From contig NC_053036.3 in NCBI RefSeq assembly GCF_002575655.3, positions 154,108,627 through 154,172,626 on the forward strand: a stretch of DNA of 64,000 bases, read 5' to 3'. Positions 1-11,910 of the stretch are shown here, one piece after another. The notes beneath the pieces are model-generated. The model was not told the origin of the DNA, ran no database searches, and worked only from the letters and a program-made list of their open reading frames with translations. Source of the DNA: Aegilops tauschii subsp. strangulata (lineage: Eukaryota > Streptophyta > Magnoliopsida > Poales > Poaceae). Position 1 is the stretch's first letter; each line of letters begins with the position of its first letter. The position numbers were made by a program, and so were the translations under genes.

Positions 1-2688
1 CATGTCTTCATTGGCAAGATTGGTGAGCCGGGCCCTGAGCCGGATCTTTGCGCCGGTCTCATCGAGACGGCTCAGCGTGCACGACCCGCCCGGGCTCTAC
101 CTGCCTTGAAGCATCCTTTTGTGGGATGTGTTCATGGAGGACTCTCTGAAGGGTCTGGATCTGGTGATGAGACGGCCGCCGGCTCTGACGGCGAGTCGTC
201 TACGGATGAGTCAAACTCGTTGTATCAACTTCAAGATGGCAGGCTCAGGGGTTGTTCCAATGGTGACAGTATTCCGGACCCCTTTGAGCCGCCGAGCCGG
301 GTTGGAATCTTCATGGCCGGCGCACAACCAATTCAAAACTCCACTACCGGGGCAGGAGGCCCTGTGCCCTCGTCGGCTCAGGTGTTGATGGATCTCACAG
401 ACAAGATGACGGCCCTGTTAACCGCTACGGTCGCCCCAGCAGATCAAGCTCAGCATGACGCGGAGGTGGCGCAGTTAAAGTTGGATCTAGCAAAAGCCAA
501 GGAGGACCTAGCGGCGGAAGGGATCAGGATGGCCGCGGAGAGGGCGGCTCTCGACGCCCAGACTCAGCTGATTCAAGCATAGTCTTTCCAGCTCACGATG
601 GATCAGAACGCGTCCAACGAGGTCATGCGGAGGAGGCATCAAAAGGCCCAATCACGACTCCCTCCGGTTTATGATCCTCGAAACCTCTTCAACACGCCAG
701 GTGCAGGGTCTAGTAACCCGCCGGAGATCATAGTGCCCGGGGCTGGGACACCAATTCAGCCCCGAGTAATGGGACCGCCCCGGGCGAACCCTGACCCGCC
801 TCAGTATGTGCCAATACCGCCGGGTCATTATGCCAACCCGTTGGAAAACATGGTCGCCGCGGCGGCACGGCTGGCGGCTCTCCCAATTGATGGCGACTCT
901 CCAACTGCGGTCGAAACCCGCAGGGTCAGGGAGCTCCTTCAGACAGCTTTGGCGCAGCAAGAGGCATACTCTTACAGCCGGGACAGGATCCATTCAACCC
1001 CTCATCCAGGCCGGAGCCCGAGTTATAGCAGACACATGGTTTCAGCGACCGGCTCAAGTAATGTCCGATGCCATGACTTGCCACCTGGCCATGGCCCGGC
1101 TCATAACGGAGCCTTTCACGCAACAGACCAAGACAGAGCACGGCAAGAGGCGGAGCAGGTGCCTCAGTTGACGGCTTACCAGACACCCCCGGCTTATCCG
1201 ACGGCTTCCGTCGACGTGGGTATCCCTACGAGGACTGGAGGTGTCCCTTGTTTAGTGCCGGCTCTCCGCAATGAACGACTACCCAAGGACTTCAAAGGGC
1301 CTAGGAAGGTGCCTAATTACACGGCTGATTTACAACCCGGAGCCTGGATCGAGAGTTACGAGATGGCCATGGAATTGCTGGAGGTCAGCGACGCGGCGAT
1401 GGCCAAGTACTTCACCATGATGTTAGATGGGACTGCCCGCACTTGGTTGAAAGGGCTGCCACCGAATTCTATCGGGTCTTGGGCTGAGCTGAAAGCCCGG
1501 TTCATCCAAAACTTCAAAGATACCTGTAGGCAGTCTATGTCAATTGTTGATTTGACTAACTGTAAACAGCAGGAGGGTGAGTCTATGACACATTGGGTTC
1601 GCCGGGTCAAGGAGATAATACATTCATCTGATAAGATGGATGCCGGTTCTGCGGTCTTGATGTTGGAGCAGAATTGTCATTTCCTGCCCCTGAAGATGAA
1701 GCTCGGGCGGCTCAAGCGCGACTGCAATGATATGGGTACGCTGATGGCGGCTCTCGTCAAGTACGCCGACTCTGATAGTACCAAGGATCCCGCGTCAGAT
1801 GATGAAAGGACAGGGAAGGGAAAGAAGAACGGCAATGGCAAGGGTCCTCAGCATAACCCGGCAAATCAAGGAGGTAACAAGCATAAGGCTGATGGCGGCA
1901 TGGAGTTTGTGGCCAATGCCAGCTCACAGGGTAACAACCAGCGACGTAAAGGGAGGCCACCTCCCCGAGCCAGCGGTTCAGGCCCAACGCTTGAGCAGTT
2001 GTTGAATGAGCCTTGTCCAAGGCATGGCTCCAGGGAGAAGCCAGCTACTCATCTATGGAAATATTGTGCAATCATGAAGGCCTTTAAGAACTCCAACGCT
2101 TTTAATGGCAACAATGGCCCGGGCGGCGGCTCAGGCACCGGCGGCTTTCATGGCCCGGGCGGCGGCTCAAATTCCAATCCTCAGAATGTTCAAGGGGGCT
2201 TTAATCAGCAGTCCGGCCAGGGTCATCAACAGCAACAGGGGGGATACCAGACCAATCCAAAGCAGCTCAATGGTGGACAGTACCATGTGTTTACCACCAG
2301 TCTGTGTAAGCGAGATCAGAAGCTTCATAAGAGGGCTGTGAATGCTGTTGAGCCGGCGGTTCCACGCTATTTAAGATGGTCTGAGCAGCCTATTGTGTGG
2401 AGTAGGGAGGATCACCCTCCCCGGGTTGATAATCCGGGTCACTTGGCCCTGGTGGTGGCTCCTCAGGTGGGAGGATATAAGTTCACTAAGGTGCTCATGG
2501 ATGGAGGAAGCAGCATCAACATCCTCTATTATGAGACCTTCCGTCGTATGGGGTTGATTGATAAGAACCTCAGCCAGTCCAATACTGTTTTCCATGGCGT
2601 GGTGCCTGGTAAGTCGGCTTATCCAGTTGGTAAGATTGAATTGGAAGTGGCCTTTGGAGATGAGTACAACTACATGGTGGAAAATTGA
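1..2688 (+). pseudogene. gag-protease of the Tat Gypsy element, with in-frame stop and frameshifted end
   Basis: The frame is open from base 1. By comparison with the copy at 23620 the start codon lies about 102 bp upstream of the window. An in-frame TAG at 580-582 interrupts it, and the frame reopens with ATG at 598. The capsid-like Ty3 gag domain is about 1330-1770 (MAMELLEVSDAAMAKYFTMM, then the WLKGLP and ELKARFIQNF motifs). It is followed by a basic stretch and Gly/Asn/Gln-rich linkers (2100-2290). An aspartic protease core with the DGGSS motif lies at about 2500-2516. The frame ends in TGA at 2686-2688, and the following pol frame is shifted by one, so the protease C terminus is lost. 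Gag would form the virus-like particle and protease would mature it. Confidence 0.88.
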
Positions 2689-4025
2689 CCTTTGAGGTGG
2701 TCAAGATAAGAAGTCCGTATCATGCCATATTTGGGCGGCCGGCTTACGCCAAGTTCATGGCACGACCGTGTTACATATACTTACAGCTCAATATGCCGGG
2801 TCACAATGGGACCATTACGGTTCATGGTAGCCGAAAGATAGCCTTGGAGTGTGAGGAAGGTGATGTGGCTTATGCAGAATTTGTTTGTGCAACAGAGGAG
2901 ATGAAGTTTTACAAGGATAATGTTGACCCAACAGATATGACATCTCTGAAAAACCCAAGAGCTAACCCGGTGCTCGTGCTCATAAAGAATGGCACCTGGC
3001 GGATGTGTGTAGACTACACGGACTTAAACAAGGCGTGTCTGCCTGATCCTTTTGCCCTTCCCCGTATTGATCAAATCATTGATGCTACGGCGGGTTGCGA
3101 GCGCTTGAGTTTCTTGGATGCTTATTCTGGATACCATCAGATTAAAATGGCAGTTAAGGACCAGGAGAAGACGGCGTTCATCACTCCCTTTGGAGCCTTC
3201 TGTTATGTGTCTATGCCTTTTGGACTCAAGAGTGCACAGGCGACTTACCAGCGTTGTGTGCAGAATTGTCTTCATAACCAGATTGGGCGCAATATTCACG
3301 CCTATGTGGATGATATCGTGGTTAAGTCCAGGGAGAAGGAGACCCTGGTAGATGACCTTAGAGAGACCTTTGATAATCTCCGGGTTTACAAGATGATGCT
3401 TAACCCGGCCATGTGTGTTTTTGGTGTTCCTGTAGGCAAGCTCTTGGGTTTCCTGGTTTCCAACAGAGGCATTGAAGCTAACCCGGAAAAAATCAAGGCA
3501 ATCACCTCTCTGGCTAAGCCGGCGTGTATAAACGACGTCCAGCACCTAGCGGGTCGTATCGCTGCTTTAAGCCGGTTTATAAGCCGTTTGGGTGAGAAGG
3601 CCATGCCCTTGTACCAGTTGATGAAGAAAACTGATGACTTTATCTGGAATGATGCTGCTAATGCTGCTTTTGAGGATTTGAAGAGACAGTTGGCCGAGCC
3701 CCCAGTCCTCGCTGCTCCGGTTGACAAGGAGCCCTTATTACTGTATGTAGCTGCCAACACACGAGCCATCAGTGTGGCTGTGGTGGTGGGGCGCAAGGAA
3801 GAGGGTAAGGAATATCCGGTTCAGCGGCAGGTTTATTACGTCAGTGAAGTGCTCATCGAGTCCAAACAGCGGTATCCACATTGGCAAAAGCTTGTTTATG
3901 GTGTGTTCATGGCAAGCCGGAAGCTTAAGCGCTATTTTCAAGGTCACCCCATTACGGTGGTTAGTTCTGCTCCCCTTGGAGATATCATCCAAAACAGAGA
4001 AGCCACAGGGAGAGTGGCTAAGTAG
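2685..4025 (+). pseudogene. Tat Gypsy pol: reverse transcriptase and first RNase H, internally deleted
   Basis: Reverse transcriptase is recognised from WRMCVDYTDLNKAC (about 2998-3040), SFLDAYSGYHQIKM (about 3110-3150) and the catalytic YVDDIVVKS (3303-3329). The Ty3-type RNase H follows (FIWNDAANAAFEDLK through the LKRYFQGH region, about 3640-3950). The sequence jumps from TSLKNPR directly to ANPVLV at about 2940-2970. In related Gypsy pol proteins this interval holds more than 100 residues, including the RT fingers, so I infer an in-frame internal deletion. TAG at 4023-4025 replaces what is usually Trp, and the same frame continues afterwards. The protein would copy element RNA into DNA, but this copy is inactive. 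Confidence 0.9.
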
Positions 4026-4535
4026 GCTATAGAGCTTGGGCCTCATGGTCTGAAATATGTACCACGCACTGTTGTTAAATCTCAAGCTTTGGTGGATTTC
4101 ATCAATGATTGGACAGAGCTACAGGTGACTGAAGAAAAGCCAGATAATACATATTGGACTATTCACTTTGATGGGTCTAGGCAATTGGAAGGCTCGGGGG
4201 CTGGAGTTGTATTGGCTTCCCCTAATGGTGACAAGTTTCATTATGTGCTACGGTTGATGTTTCCTTGTACTAACAATGCGGCTGAGTACGAGGCCTTGCT
4301 CCATGGTCTTCGGATGGCTAAGGAGATGAGCTTGAGCCGGGTAAGGTGCTTCGGCGACTCAGATCTAGTGGCTCAACAAGTATCAGGCAAGTGGGACTCC
4401 AAGGACCCTCTCATGGCGGCTTATCGCCGTGAAGTTGATGCCATTGCTGGACACTTTCAGGGTTACCAAGTAGAGCACATCGATCGCAGGAAGAATGAGG
4501 CGGCTGATGCATTAAGCCGGCTGGGCTCTGAGTGA
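4026..4535 (+). pseudogene. Tat Gypsy pol: second (additional) RNase H domain
   Basis: This continues the pol frame after the TAG at 4023. The acidic residues expected of an RNase H are present in order: FDGS (about 4168), AAEYEAL (about 4280), FGDSDLVAQQ (about 4350) and AADALSRL (about 4500). A second RNase H between the normal RNase H and integrase is known from the plant Tat lineage and supports that assignment. The frame ends at TGA 4533-4535 and integrase follows in the same frame, so the TGA is a later nonsense change rather than a gene boundary. Confidence 0.85.
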
Positions 4536-5924
4536 AAGCCGGTGCCGCCTAATACTTTCTGGGACATCCTGCATAACCCTTCGGTCAAGTTACCTACAGA
4601 AGGAGACTTGGCTGTCCCTGACCCGGAGGCACAGTTGGTGGCGGCTCTCCACATCACCCCAGACTGGACAGTACCATATTTGGCATACATGACCCGGGGA
4701 GATTTGCCTGAGGATGAAACTTTGGCCAGACAAATAACCCGGCGGTCTAAGTCAATGGTTGTTATCAATGGTGAGCTGCATCGTCGCAGTGTTACGGGAG
4801 CGTTCCAGCGTTGTGTCTCCCCTGAGGAAGGTCAAGAAATCTTGCGTGAGATTCACGAAGGGGATTGTGGCCATCATGCCGGCTCAAAATCCCTTGTGGC
4901 CAAGGCTTTTCGTCATGGTTTTTATTGGCTGACGGCTCATGCTGATGCGGAGGACTTGGTCAGTAAATGTGATGGTTGCCAGAGGTTCTCGCGACGGGCT
5001 CAAGTGCCGGCTCAGGAGCTGAGGATGATACCAATCACTTGGCCATTTGCGGTCTGGGGGCTTGATATGGTTGGGCCTTTTAAAAGGTCCAAGGATAAGA
5101 AGACTCACCTCTTGGTGGCAGTTGACAAATTCACAAAGTGGGTTGAAGCAGAGCCAGTTAGCAAGTGTGACGCAGCCACGGCGGTTCAGTTCATGAAAAG
5201 GGTGATATTTCGCTTTGGCTTTCCACACAGCATTATAACTGACAATGGTACCAATCTGTCTAAAGGCGCCATGGAGGAGTTTTGTCAACGAGAGCATATT
5301 CAACTTGATGTTTCCTCAGTGGCTCATCCTCAATCCAATGGTCAAGCTGAGAGAGCTAATCAGGAGATCTTGAAGGGCATTAAGCCCCGGCTTTTGGTCC
5401 CTTTACAACGGACTCCGGGTTGTTGGGTGGAGGAGCTACCCTCCGTGTTGTGGAGCATCAATACTACTCCTAACAGGTCTACGGGTTACACGCCTTTCTT
5501 CATGGTTTATGGAGCGGAAGCAGTCCTCCCCAGTGACATCCGTCATGACTCGCCTCGAGTGGCAGCTTATGTTGAGGCGGATAATGAACAGGCGCGCCAA
5601 GATGCTCTTGACTTGTTGGACGAACAGCGTGATGTGGCGGTAGCTCGTTCAGCGATTTACCAACAAGACCTACGCCGTTATCACAGTCGCCGGGTTAAGT
5701 CCCGGGTCTTCCAGGAAGGTGATCTGGTGCTCCGGCTCATCCAAGATCAAATAGATACACACAAGCTATCCCCGCCTTGGGAAGGGCCATTTGTGGTCAG
5801 CAAGAACTTGCACAACGGGTCATACTACCTTATTGACGTTCGGGAGCATAAAGATTCACGCAAGTCGGAGGAAGAGACCCGTCGGCCGTGGAACATAGCT
5901 CAGCTTCGGCCTTATTACACTTGA
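4536..5924 (+). pseudogene. Tat Gypsy pol: integrase
   Basis: The N-terminal zinc-binding HHCC module is visible (HEGDCGHHAG, then CDGC; about 4853-4980). The catalytic core has D in GLDMVGP (about 5068), D in ITDNGTN (about 5238) and E in QAERANQEI (about 5343), giving a complete DDE triad. The C terminus ends RPWNIAQLRPYYT and stops at TGA 5922-5924. It joins element cDNA to host DNA. The segment itself is open, but it depends on read-through of upstream stops at 4023 and 4533. Confidence 0.9.
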
Positions 5925-7030
5925 GCCACCGGCTCTCATAATGTGCATTTTTCTATAGCCATGTACATATTATGTTAAATAATAAAGCAGGACCTCTGTC
6001 CTTTTCTCCTCCAAAAGTAAACGTGTTATTTCCATTACAATATCACATGGTCACTTGGAGGTGGATCCGGCTTATGATCGTATTCGAATCTAGCCGTAAG
6101 CAATATAATCACCTGGGGGCTTCCTGTTCAAACATAGGTCGTATTCGAACCAAAGAGAACATAGCTGTCGATACCCACTTGATTGGCAAAGTGCCGAGCT
6201 CATTGGGGAGTTTTCTTTGATCATATTTGAATCATAGCTCAACCCCCTTGGGAACCGACGTGGATCGTATTCGAATCAGCGTCGTTAAACAACTCTTAAG
6301 GTCATTTGGGGGCTTCCTGTTCAAACATGGGTCGTATTCGAAGCAAAGAGAACACAGCTGTCGGTACCCTCTTGATCGGCATCGCCAAAGCCACTGGGGG
6401 CTATATGATCGTATTCGAATCTTAGCTTAACCCCTTTGGGACGGTTCTCTGGTCGTATTCGAACCGGAAGCCCCTAAGTTTTGATCTTCCGACTTATAAC
6501 GAGTTCTTTTGGTCATATCAACAGTGTACAAGGGCGGATTTTACTTCGCCGGCTTAATTTTGTTCACAATGTTGATAACGCACAGCAAGTATTCTTGATG
6601 CTGGTGAACCGGAGTCGAGATCTTCAAATCATTATTCGGGTTACATAAACCGGAAGTGTACTTGAAGGTCTGCAAGTATGCTATTATGGTTACATCAAAG
6701 GTATAATTGAGGGCCAGTTTTTTGCTGACTTTTGTTCATATTCCGGGTTAAATATATGAGGTCTATGATTCTCAGTGCGGTAAGCCGCCTAGAGACTTGT
6801 GACTTGTTTTCTATGCAGAATGGTTAACGACAGCTATTCGAGCTTAAGGAAAATTACTGATCAATTATAACCCGGAGGAATAAGAAGAAACAGCCTCAAT
6901 GGGGTTAAGCATTCAACGCGTGCACGATGGCACGACAAAATTAAGTGTTTATCCTACTCTATTACAAGACTCCCCGAGTCCAAAAAGTGAGGCACTGTTC
7001 TAAAAGGTGCAACCATGAGCCGTCTAAAGA
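5925..7030 (+). repeat. 3' spacer of the Tat element with 193-bp imperfect duplication and TTCGAA-containing motif
   Basis: There is no gene on +. The motif TCGTATTCGAA, or one-base variants, recurs near 6077, 6129, 6220, 6265, 6329, 6409 and 6450. A longer unit starting GGGGGCTTCCTGTTCAAACA occurs at about 6115 and again at about 6308, a period of about 193 bp. The block lies between the end of integrase and the 3' end of the antisense gene at 7031, so it is a candidate for the transcript ends of both strands. The rest (6480-7030) is single copy. Confidence 0.75.
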
Positions 7031-10000
7031 TCAAGGTGCTTGTGGAGTCGAAGCTTCCGGCTCATCCCTCTCCGCTCCGCCGGCTGATTCCATGACCTGG
7101 AAGGTTGATGATTTCCAGTAAATGCCGCTCAAAGCCTCGAAATGAGCCTCGTCATCAATTAACCCGGCCGGGTCAACTTCTGGGGCAAAGGTGTGCTTAC
7201 GAGTCGGCGGGATCAAGCTGATGGCTTCATAATGCGGAGTGGGGATCCTCTGATTTTCTGCGTCGTAGCCCGGCTGGTACTTGGTAAGGTCGGTGTCATT
7301 CCCAATCAGGGTGGCCACCGGGCGTACGATCTTCACACAGGCAGCAAAGTCTTTTTGGTCGAAGGGGGTGCCGTCTTCCTTCAAGCTGGGGTATCCAAGT
7401 GCGATGTCAGCCGGGTCTAGCTCCGGAAGAAAAGCCTTGGCCCGGCTCAGAGCGGCAATGGCTCCGGCTCTTGCAGAGGCCCGTCGCAGCTCTTGGAAAT
7501 GCTGAGGAAGAACGGCGAGCCGCCGAAGTACGTCCGCCAGATGAGTCGGAACCTCATTGGACAGGGCCACAACGGCCAAGGCGCGCTGTGACCCGGTGTA
7601 GAGTTGTTCCACTAAGGTGTACACGGCCTTCAGCTTGGTCAGCACGTTCTGATTGAGGTTAGCGCTTCTAGGACCTGTTTAACAAAGTAAGGTAAGCCGC
7701 CAGCAATGATGGGACTTATAAAGAATATAAATTTGTTGAAACCCTGCAGAATGACTTACCGAAGATTGCGGCAACCATCTGTGACACATGGCGTTTTAAG
7801 CCGGAGAGTTCGGCGGTTCTCTCCTTCAGAGCCGCTTCCGCCTGTTAGGCCCGGCTGACCAGAGCAGCCTTCTCTTCGGCCCAAGTCTTCCTTTCAGTTT
7901 CAAACTTCTTTTTCAGCTTCTCTTGAGCAGCCATACTGGATTCAAATTTAGCGTTGGCCTTCCGGGTCTCAGTTTCCTGAGTCTTCAGGCGGTTCTTCAG
8001 CTCAGAGATATCAGCTTCAATTTTTTTGCAAGCAGCCTGTACAATTTCCGGGTTATAGTATGAATAATTAATATACAACTTTAAAGTCCCAAGCACTTTC
8101 CAAGCAAAGACACTTGGCACTTGGGGGCTAATGTATGCTGAAAGGTTCTATCAACGAATTGCCAGTTCATGAAAGTAAGCCGGAAGTTAAGTCTACAACG
8201 TATTCTATCATAAGTAGTAGACTTGGGGGCTAGTGTGGTAAAGATGACTATGCAGTAAGCAAGAGAGTGGTAGCTCAGATTTCTGCTGTATCTGCTTCAC
8301 CATGTCAATCTCCAGATCCCGGCTGCTGTGCACCCGATTGACATAGCCGGAGATGATATCTCCAATGCTCAAGTTAGCGTAGTTGGTGATGTCCAGCTTG
8401 GCCCTGCGGTGCTCTAGCAATTCTTCTTTGGCAGAGCACTTAGCCAGCGCAGTGGGTCTCCCCGGCTCGACAAACTCCGTCCGGGTCATCGGCCGGCTGA
8501 GCCGGGCTGGAGATATCCGAATTGGTAGAAGTCTCTATGACTGGCTCGTCGTTTGGAGCGGTGGCTTCAGGAGCAGAGGCAGCTGGCGGCTCTTGAGCTG
8601 AAACCTCCGGCTCAGTCAAGACCGGCTCTTCGACCGGTTTGTTCTTCTTCGCCCTCTTGCTGAGCTTTGCCTGGGCACTGAAAGAACAAAAGGTTAGTAC
8701 AAAGCATGAGTAAAGATAAGCACAACAAGAGATGATCATCATTACCCGGGTGCGATCTTGAAAGCCGGCAGGTTCGATTGCATAGAGTCACCAGAGGAAG
8801 GTGAAGTTTCCTGATAATTTGAATCAGAAGAATTGAGCAGTTGACGTATAACGCCCGCCAAAGGATGAAAAGGATATAAGTTGGAGTTAACCTCGGTCCG
8901 GCGCTTCCTTGACGCTTCAGGTAAGCCGGAGGAGAGGTCTGCATCCTTGTTGGTCCGGGTGTGCCGCCGGCTCTCATGAATCTGTTGCTTCAAAAGAAAT
9001 TGAGGATCTTGATAAGCTAAAGGATGTGAAAATCTTACTTTCCGGGTTACTCTTCGGACTTTCGGCCTTGGCAAGGGCTCCGAGTCGGAGGAAAGTGTCG
9101 TTACCTCTTCAGTCACCGGGTTACTTGCTCCGGTGTCATCCTGCTGATGATCAGTATCGATAAGGTGGATAGGAATAAGCAAGAAACAAAACAAGAGCCT
9201 ACAGATTCAGGGGTTAACTCTGACTTGGAGCTGTCACTTAGCTGAAGCAGCTCTGAGGCAGTAGGCCTGCTTCCCTTCTTGCGGGGAGCGGCTCTCCTGG
9301 CGGCTTTCTTAGCCTTCCTGGCTTTTTTGGCCGCCTCATGGTCATATTTGACCTTCCAGAACTTGTCATTAGCCTGAAACATATAACGAAGATTTCTTAA
9401 AGTTCAGATGACGACTATTGAAAGAAAACCAAGGTGTCCAGGTCAGTGGCTTACCGCCGGAGCCGGGTTAGCTCGGCAGAAGGGATTTAAGCCGGTTCTC
9501 CCACAGTCGGCTAAGCTCTCATTCAGGAGAGACTTGGTCATGTCGTCCACGACGTCCTCCGGAAGGTCATTGGGACTGTGCCGCAGAGGGTCATCCGTCC
9601 GGCCCGTGTAATCACACATTAAGCCGGGGCGGCGGCTCAAAGGGATCACCCGCCAAGAGATCCAAACCCGGACCAGATCAATGCCGTTGAGGCCGTTTCC
9701 CAGGAGAGCCTTGATCTTATTGATGGTGGGGATTAGAGGTTGACGCTCAGCTTGAGAGAGTTTGTCTGGCAGAGGGTGATTTGGCTCCAGACGCAGGGCA
9801 CGAATGCCGGGCAGAGGGCTCTCATCAGCCGGAGAAGTGTCCTGGCAATAAAACCACGTCTGGTTCCAGTCCTTTGGATGGCTTGGCGGCTCAGCATAAG
9901 GAAAGAGGCAGTCTCTCTGGTGTTGAATGGAGATTCCACCAAGTTTCAGGCTTGGCCCATTGGCGCACTCATTCTGGCGGTTCAGATAAAATAGCTCTCT

Positions 10001-10372
10001 AAAGAGCAGCAGGCTGGGCTCTTCTCCAAGATAGACTTCGCAGAATACTTGGAAGTTGCATATATTTGACACGGAATTGGGTCCTATGTCTTGCGGCCGC
10101 AGATCAAAGAAGTTCAGAACCTCTCTAAAGAATTTTGAGCCGGCCGGTGCGAAGCCCCGGCTCATGTGATCAGCAAATATCACCACCTCACCATCTCTAG
10201 GTTGAGGTCTCTGCTCCGACGGGTCAGGGGCACGATAAGACATGATTTCCTTCTTGGGCAAGTAACCCGTCTTTACGAAATCAGCTAAAGTGTCATCGGT
10301 GACATTGGATCTCATCCAGTTGCACGTGATGGGTGCCTTGGGAGCTTTAGGAGGCATTGTGAAAGATGAAGC
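7031..10372 (-). pseudogene. Antisense multi-exon gene of the Tat element (putative gypsy-type transposase family, Pfam PF04195-like)
   Basis: Read on the minus strand, coding exons with GT-AG borders are 10357-9455 (ATG at 10357), 9373-9203, 9143-8746, 8677 to about 8265, 8036-7760 and 7674-7031. Splice phases agree where checked (0, 0, then 2 joining 1). Exon 1 encodes about 301 residues beginning MPPKAPKAPITCNWMRSN and contains the conserved N-terminal domain (TGYLPKKE, VVIFADHMSRGF, FFDLRPQDIGPNS). Later exons are charged: a Lys/Ala/Arg-rich segment, an acidic/proline segment, and a coiled coil in 8036-7845. Defects are a frameshift near 8490-8505, a lost donor near 8265 and in-frame TAA at 7845-7847. 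Similar antisense genes are known in Tat elements, but the function is not established. Confidence 0.8.
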
Positions 10373-11140
10373 CTATGACAAAAGGAAAATGTCCGGTTCA
10401 ATTATAAGCCGGCAGACGTCTACAGTTTAATACTCAATGGCAGCTTATGAGAGGGGCCTAATGACATATGGTTAAGTGCATCGGGTTATATAAGCCGGTG
10501 AAGGTATCGTGAGTAATTCAAATTGTCTACAGCTTTATCATAAATGAGCCGGAAATTTTACAGCGCGTGGCTTCTTTCAAACCAGAAATGTAAGCCGCCA
10601 TAGCTCAGCAGAGGCAACTTTTGACTAAGTGTGGTGAAAACAAGTTTCACAGATCGCAGTAATTATTTTGGATCAAACGGTCGGCTAAAAGGAAAAATTT
10701 CTAGACCTAGAACTAACGCAGAAGAAGTTCATGGATTCAGAGTGGGATCTTATTTCAAACAAAGGGGATCTACTAGTGGAAAAATGGATGTGCAACAACT
10801 ACCGCAGGAGCTCTGTACTACTCTTGGATCAAAACATGACTATAGTGGCAGAACTACAGAGAACTCGAGAAGAACAGCGAAGAACAAAGGAAGAACAGTG
10901 GAACCCTAATGCGGATCTACGGTGGAGAGGTGCAGGGACTTACAGGTGCGGAGTTACGGCGGGGGTTCGTCGCGTTTCTCTGGTCACGTCAAGTTGATGC
11001 AGCGGCCTGAGTTGGTGAAGACGAGGAAACCGGCAGCGGCGGCGGCGGAGCTCGGGCGGCAGCACAGTGGCGAGAGGAGGAAGAAGATGGAGGCGACGAG
11101 TGACTGGAGGCTCATGGGCCGGGCTATTTATAAGGTAAGG
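10373..11140 (-). promoter_or_regulatory. Promoter, 5' UTR exon and UTR intron of the antisense gene
   Basis: On the minus strand CTTATAAATAG (11134-11124) is a good TATA box. A CT-rich leader follows. A donor CCT|GTAAGTCC lies at 10944/10943, and an acceptor TTTTGTCATAG at 10379-10373 sits 15 bases before the ATG at 10357. This gives a UTR exon of about 150 bp (about 11095-10944) and an intron of about 571 bp. The arrangement looks like an ordinary plant gene promoter placed inside the retroelement, pointing away from the 3' LTR. The positions are read from sequence; transcription is inferred. Confidence 0.6.
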
Positions 11141-11403
11141 CTCATAAGTGGGCGCGAGAAACGAGGAGGCCACGGCGTGATTATCTCACCACAAAAACGC
11201 CTCGATTTTCGGGATGGCATTTAAAGATAAGATCCGTTGAGGATATGGTGGAATAAAAAAATGGACTTAATGGAAGATGACGTCATGGCGGGTTACCAGG
11301 AATCCAAAAGATGACGTCACGGCGGGTTATAATCTTCACACGACCATAAGCCAGAAGATCTTCTCTCTCAAAAGAATTGAAGATTGACATGAACCGGTTC
11401 AAA

Positions 11404-11419
11404 TCAATCTGGGGCCTAA
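11404..11419 (+). other. Polypurine tract region of the Tat element
   Basis: The sequence TCAATCTGGGGCCTAA lies directly before the 3' LTR start TGTTGAGG. A G-rich tract at this position primes plus-strand DNA synthesis in LTR retrotransposons. It is short and imperfect. Confidence 0.6.
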
Positions 11420-11905
11420 TGTTGAGGATATAACCCTTAGAGTCACCCGCCAGGAGAGGCCGGGTTACTCATAATGGTCATCCCGCGAAGCCCAGTACCG
11501 AGCTTGAAGACGGCGGGTCAATGATGGGCCTAAGACCGCCGTATGGCAAGACTTCTAGTGTAAGGCAAGAATAGTTGAGAGTCCGAGCCGGACACTCTTA
11601 TGAGCCGGCCGGGACTTTGAGAGCCGCTCGGCGTCAACCTCTCTATATAAAGGGACGACCCGGTGGCGGTTTAGGGGGAAGTAAGATCTTGTCGAGAGCC
11701 GGGCATAGCAATCAAGCTCCCTGGTCATCGAAACCATAATCAATATCACCTCAACTGGACGTAGGCTTTTACCTTCACCGTAAGGGGCCGAACCAGTATA
11801 ACCCCCGTGTTCCTTGTCCCGTTTAACCCCTTTAAGCTTCCTAGCTGCGATGGCTCCACGACTAAGTCCTAGCTCGAGGACATCTGCCGTGACAATTCCA
11901 CGACA
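11420..11905 (+). repeat. Tat element 3' LTR (copy A, 486 bp, 32-bp deletion)
   Basis: It starts TGTTGAGGATATAACCC and ends ATTCCACGACA. Compared with copy C (23014-23531, 518 bp) it lacks 32 bp just after CCTAAGAC (about 11535). A TATA box (TCTATATAAAG) is at 11642-11652. It is followed directly by CCTGG (11906-11910), which also precedes copy C. Confidence 0.9.
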
Positions 11906-11910
11906 CCTGG
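11906..11910. other. Target-site duplication CCTGG
   Basis: CCTGG follows the 3' LTR here and after copy B (16715-16719), and it precedes the 5' LTR copy C (23009-23013). This shows that the Tat element inserted inside the LTR of the surrounding LARD-like element. Confidence 0.85.

Larger units (their letters stand above)
1..11905 (+). mobile_element. Tat-lineage Ty3/Gypsy LTR retrotransposon, 5' end outside window
   Basis: The order gag, protease, reverse transcriptase, RNase H, second RNase H, integrase, spacer, antisense gene, polypurine tract and 3' LTR is visible. The second RNase H after the first and the large antisense gene before the 3' LTR are hallmarks of the plant Tat lineage. 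Bases 1-114 match 23722-23835, which lie 191 bp downstream of a complete 518-bp LTR of the same family. The missing 5' part is therefore about 708 bp and the full element about 12.6 kb. It ends at 11905 with CA and is followed by the target repeat CCTGG. Coding regions are broken, so it is probably immobile by itself. It resembles Triticeae Fatima-type elements, but that name is a guess from memory. Confidence 0.88.
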
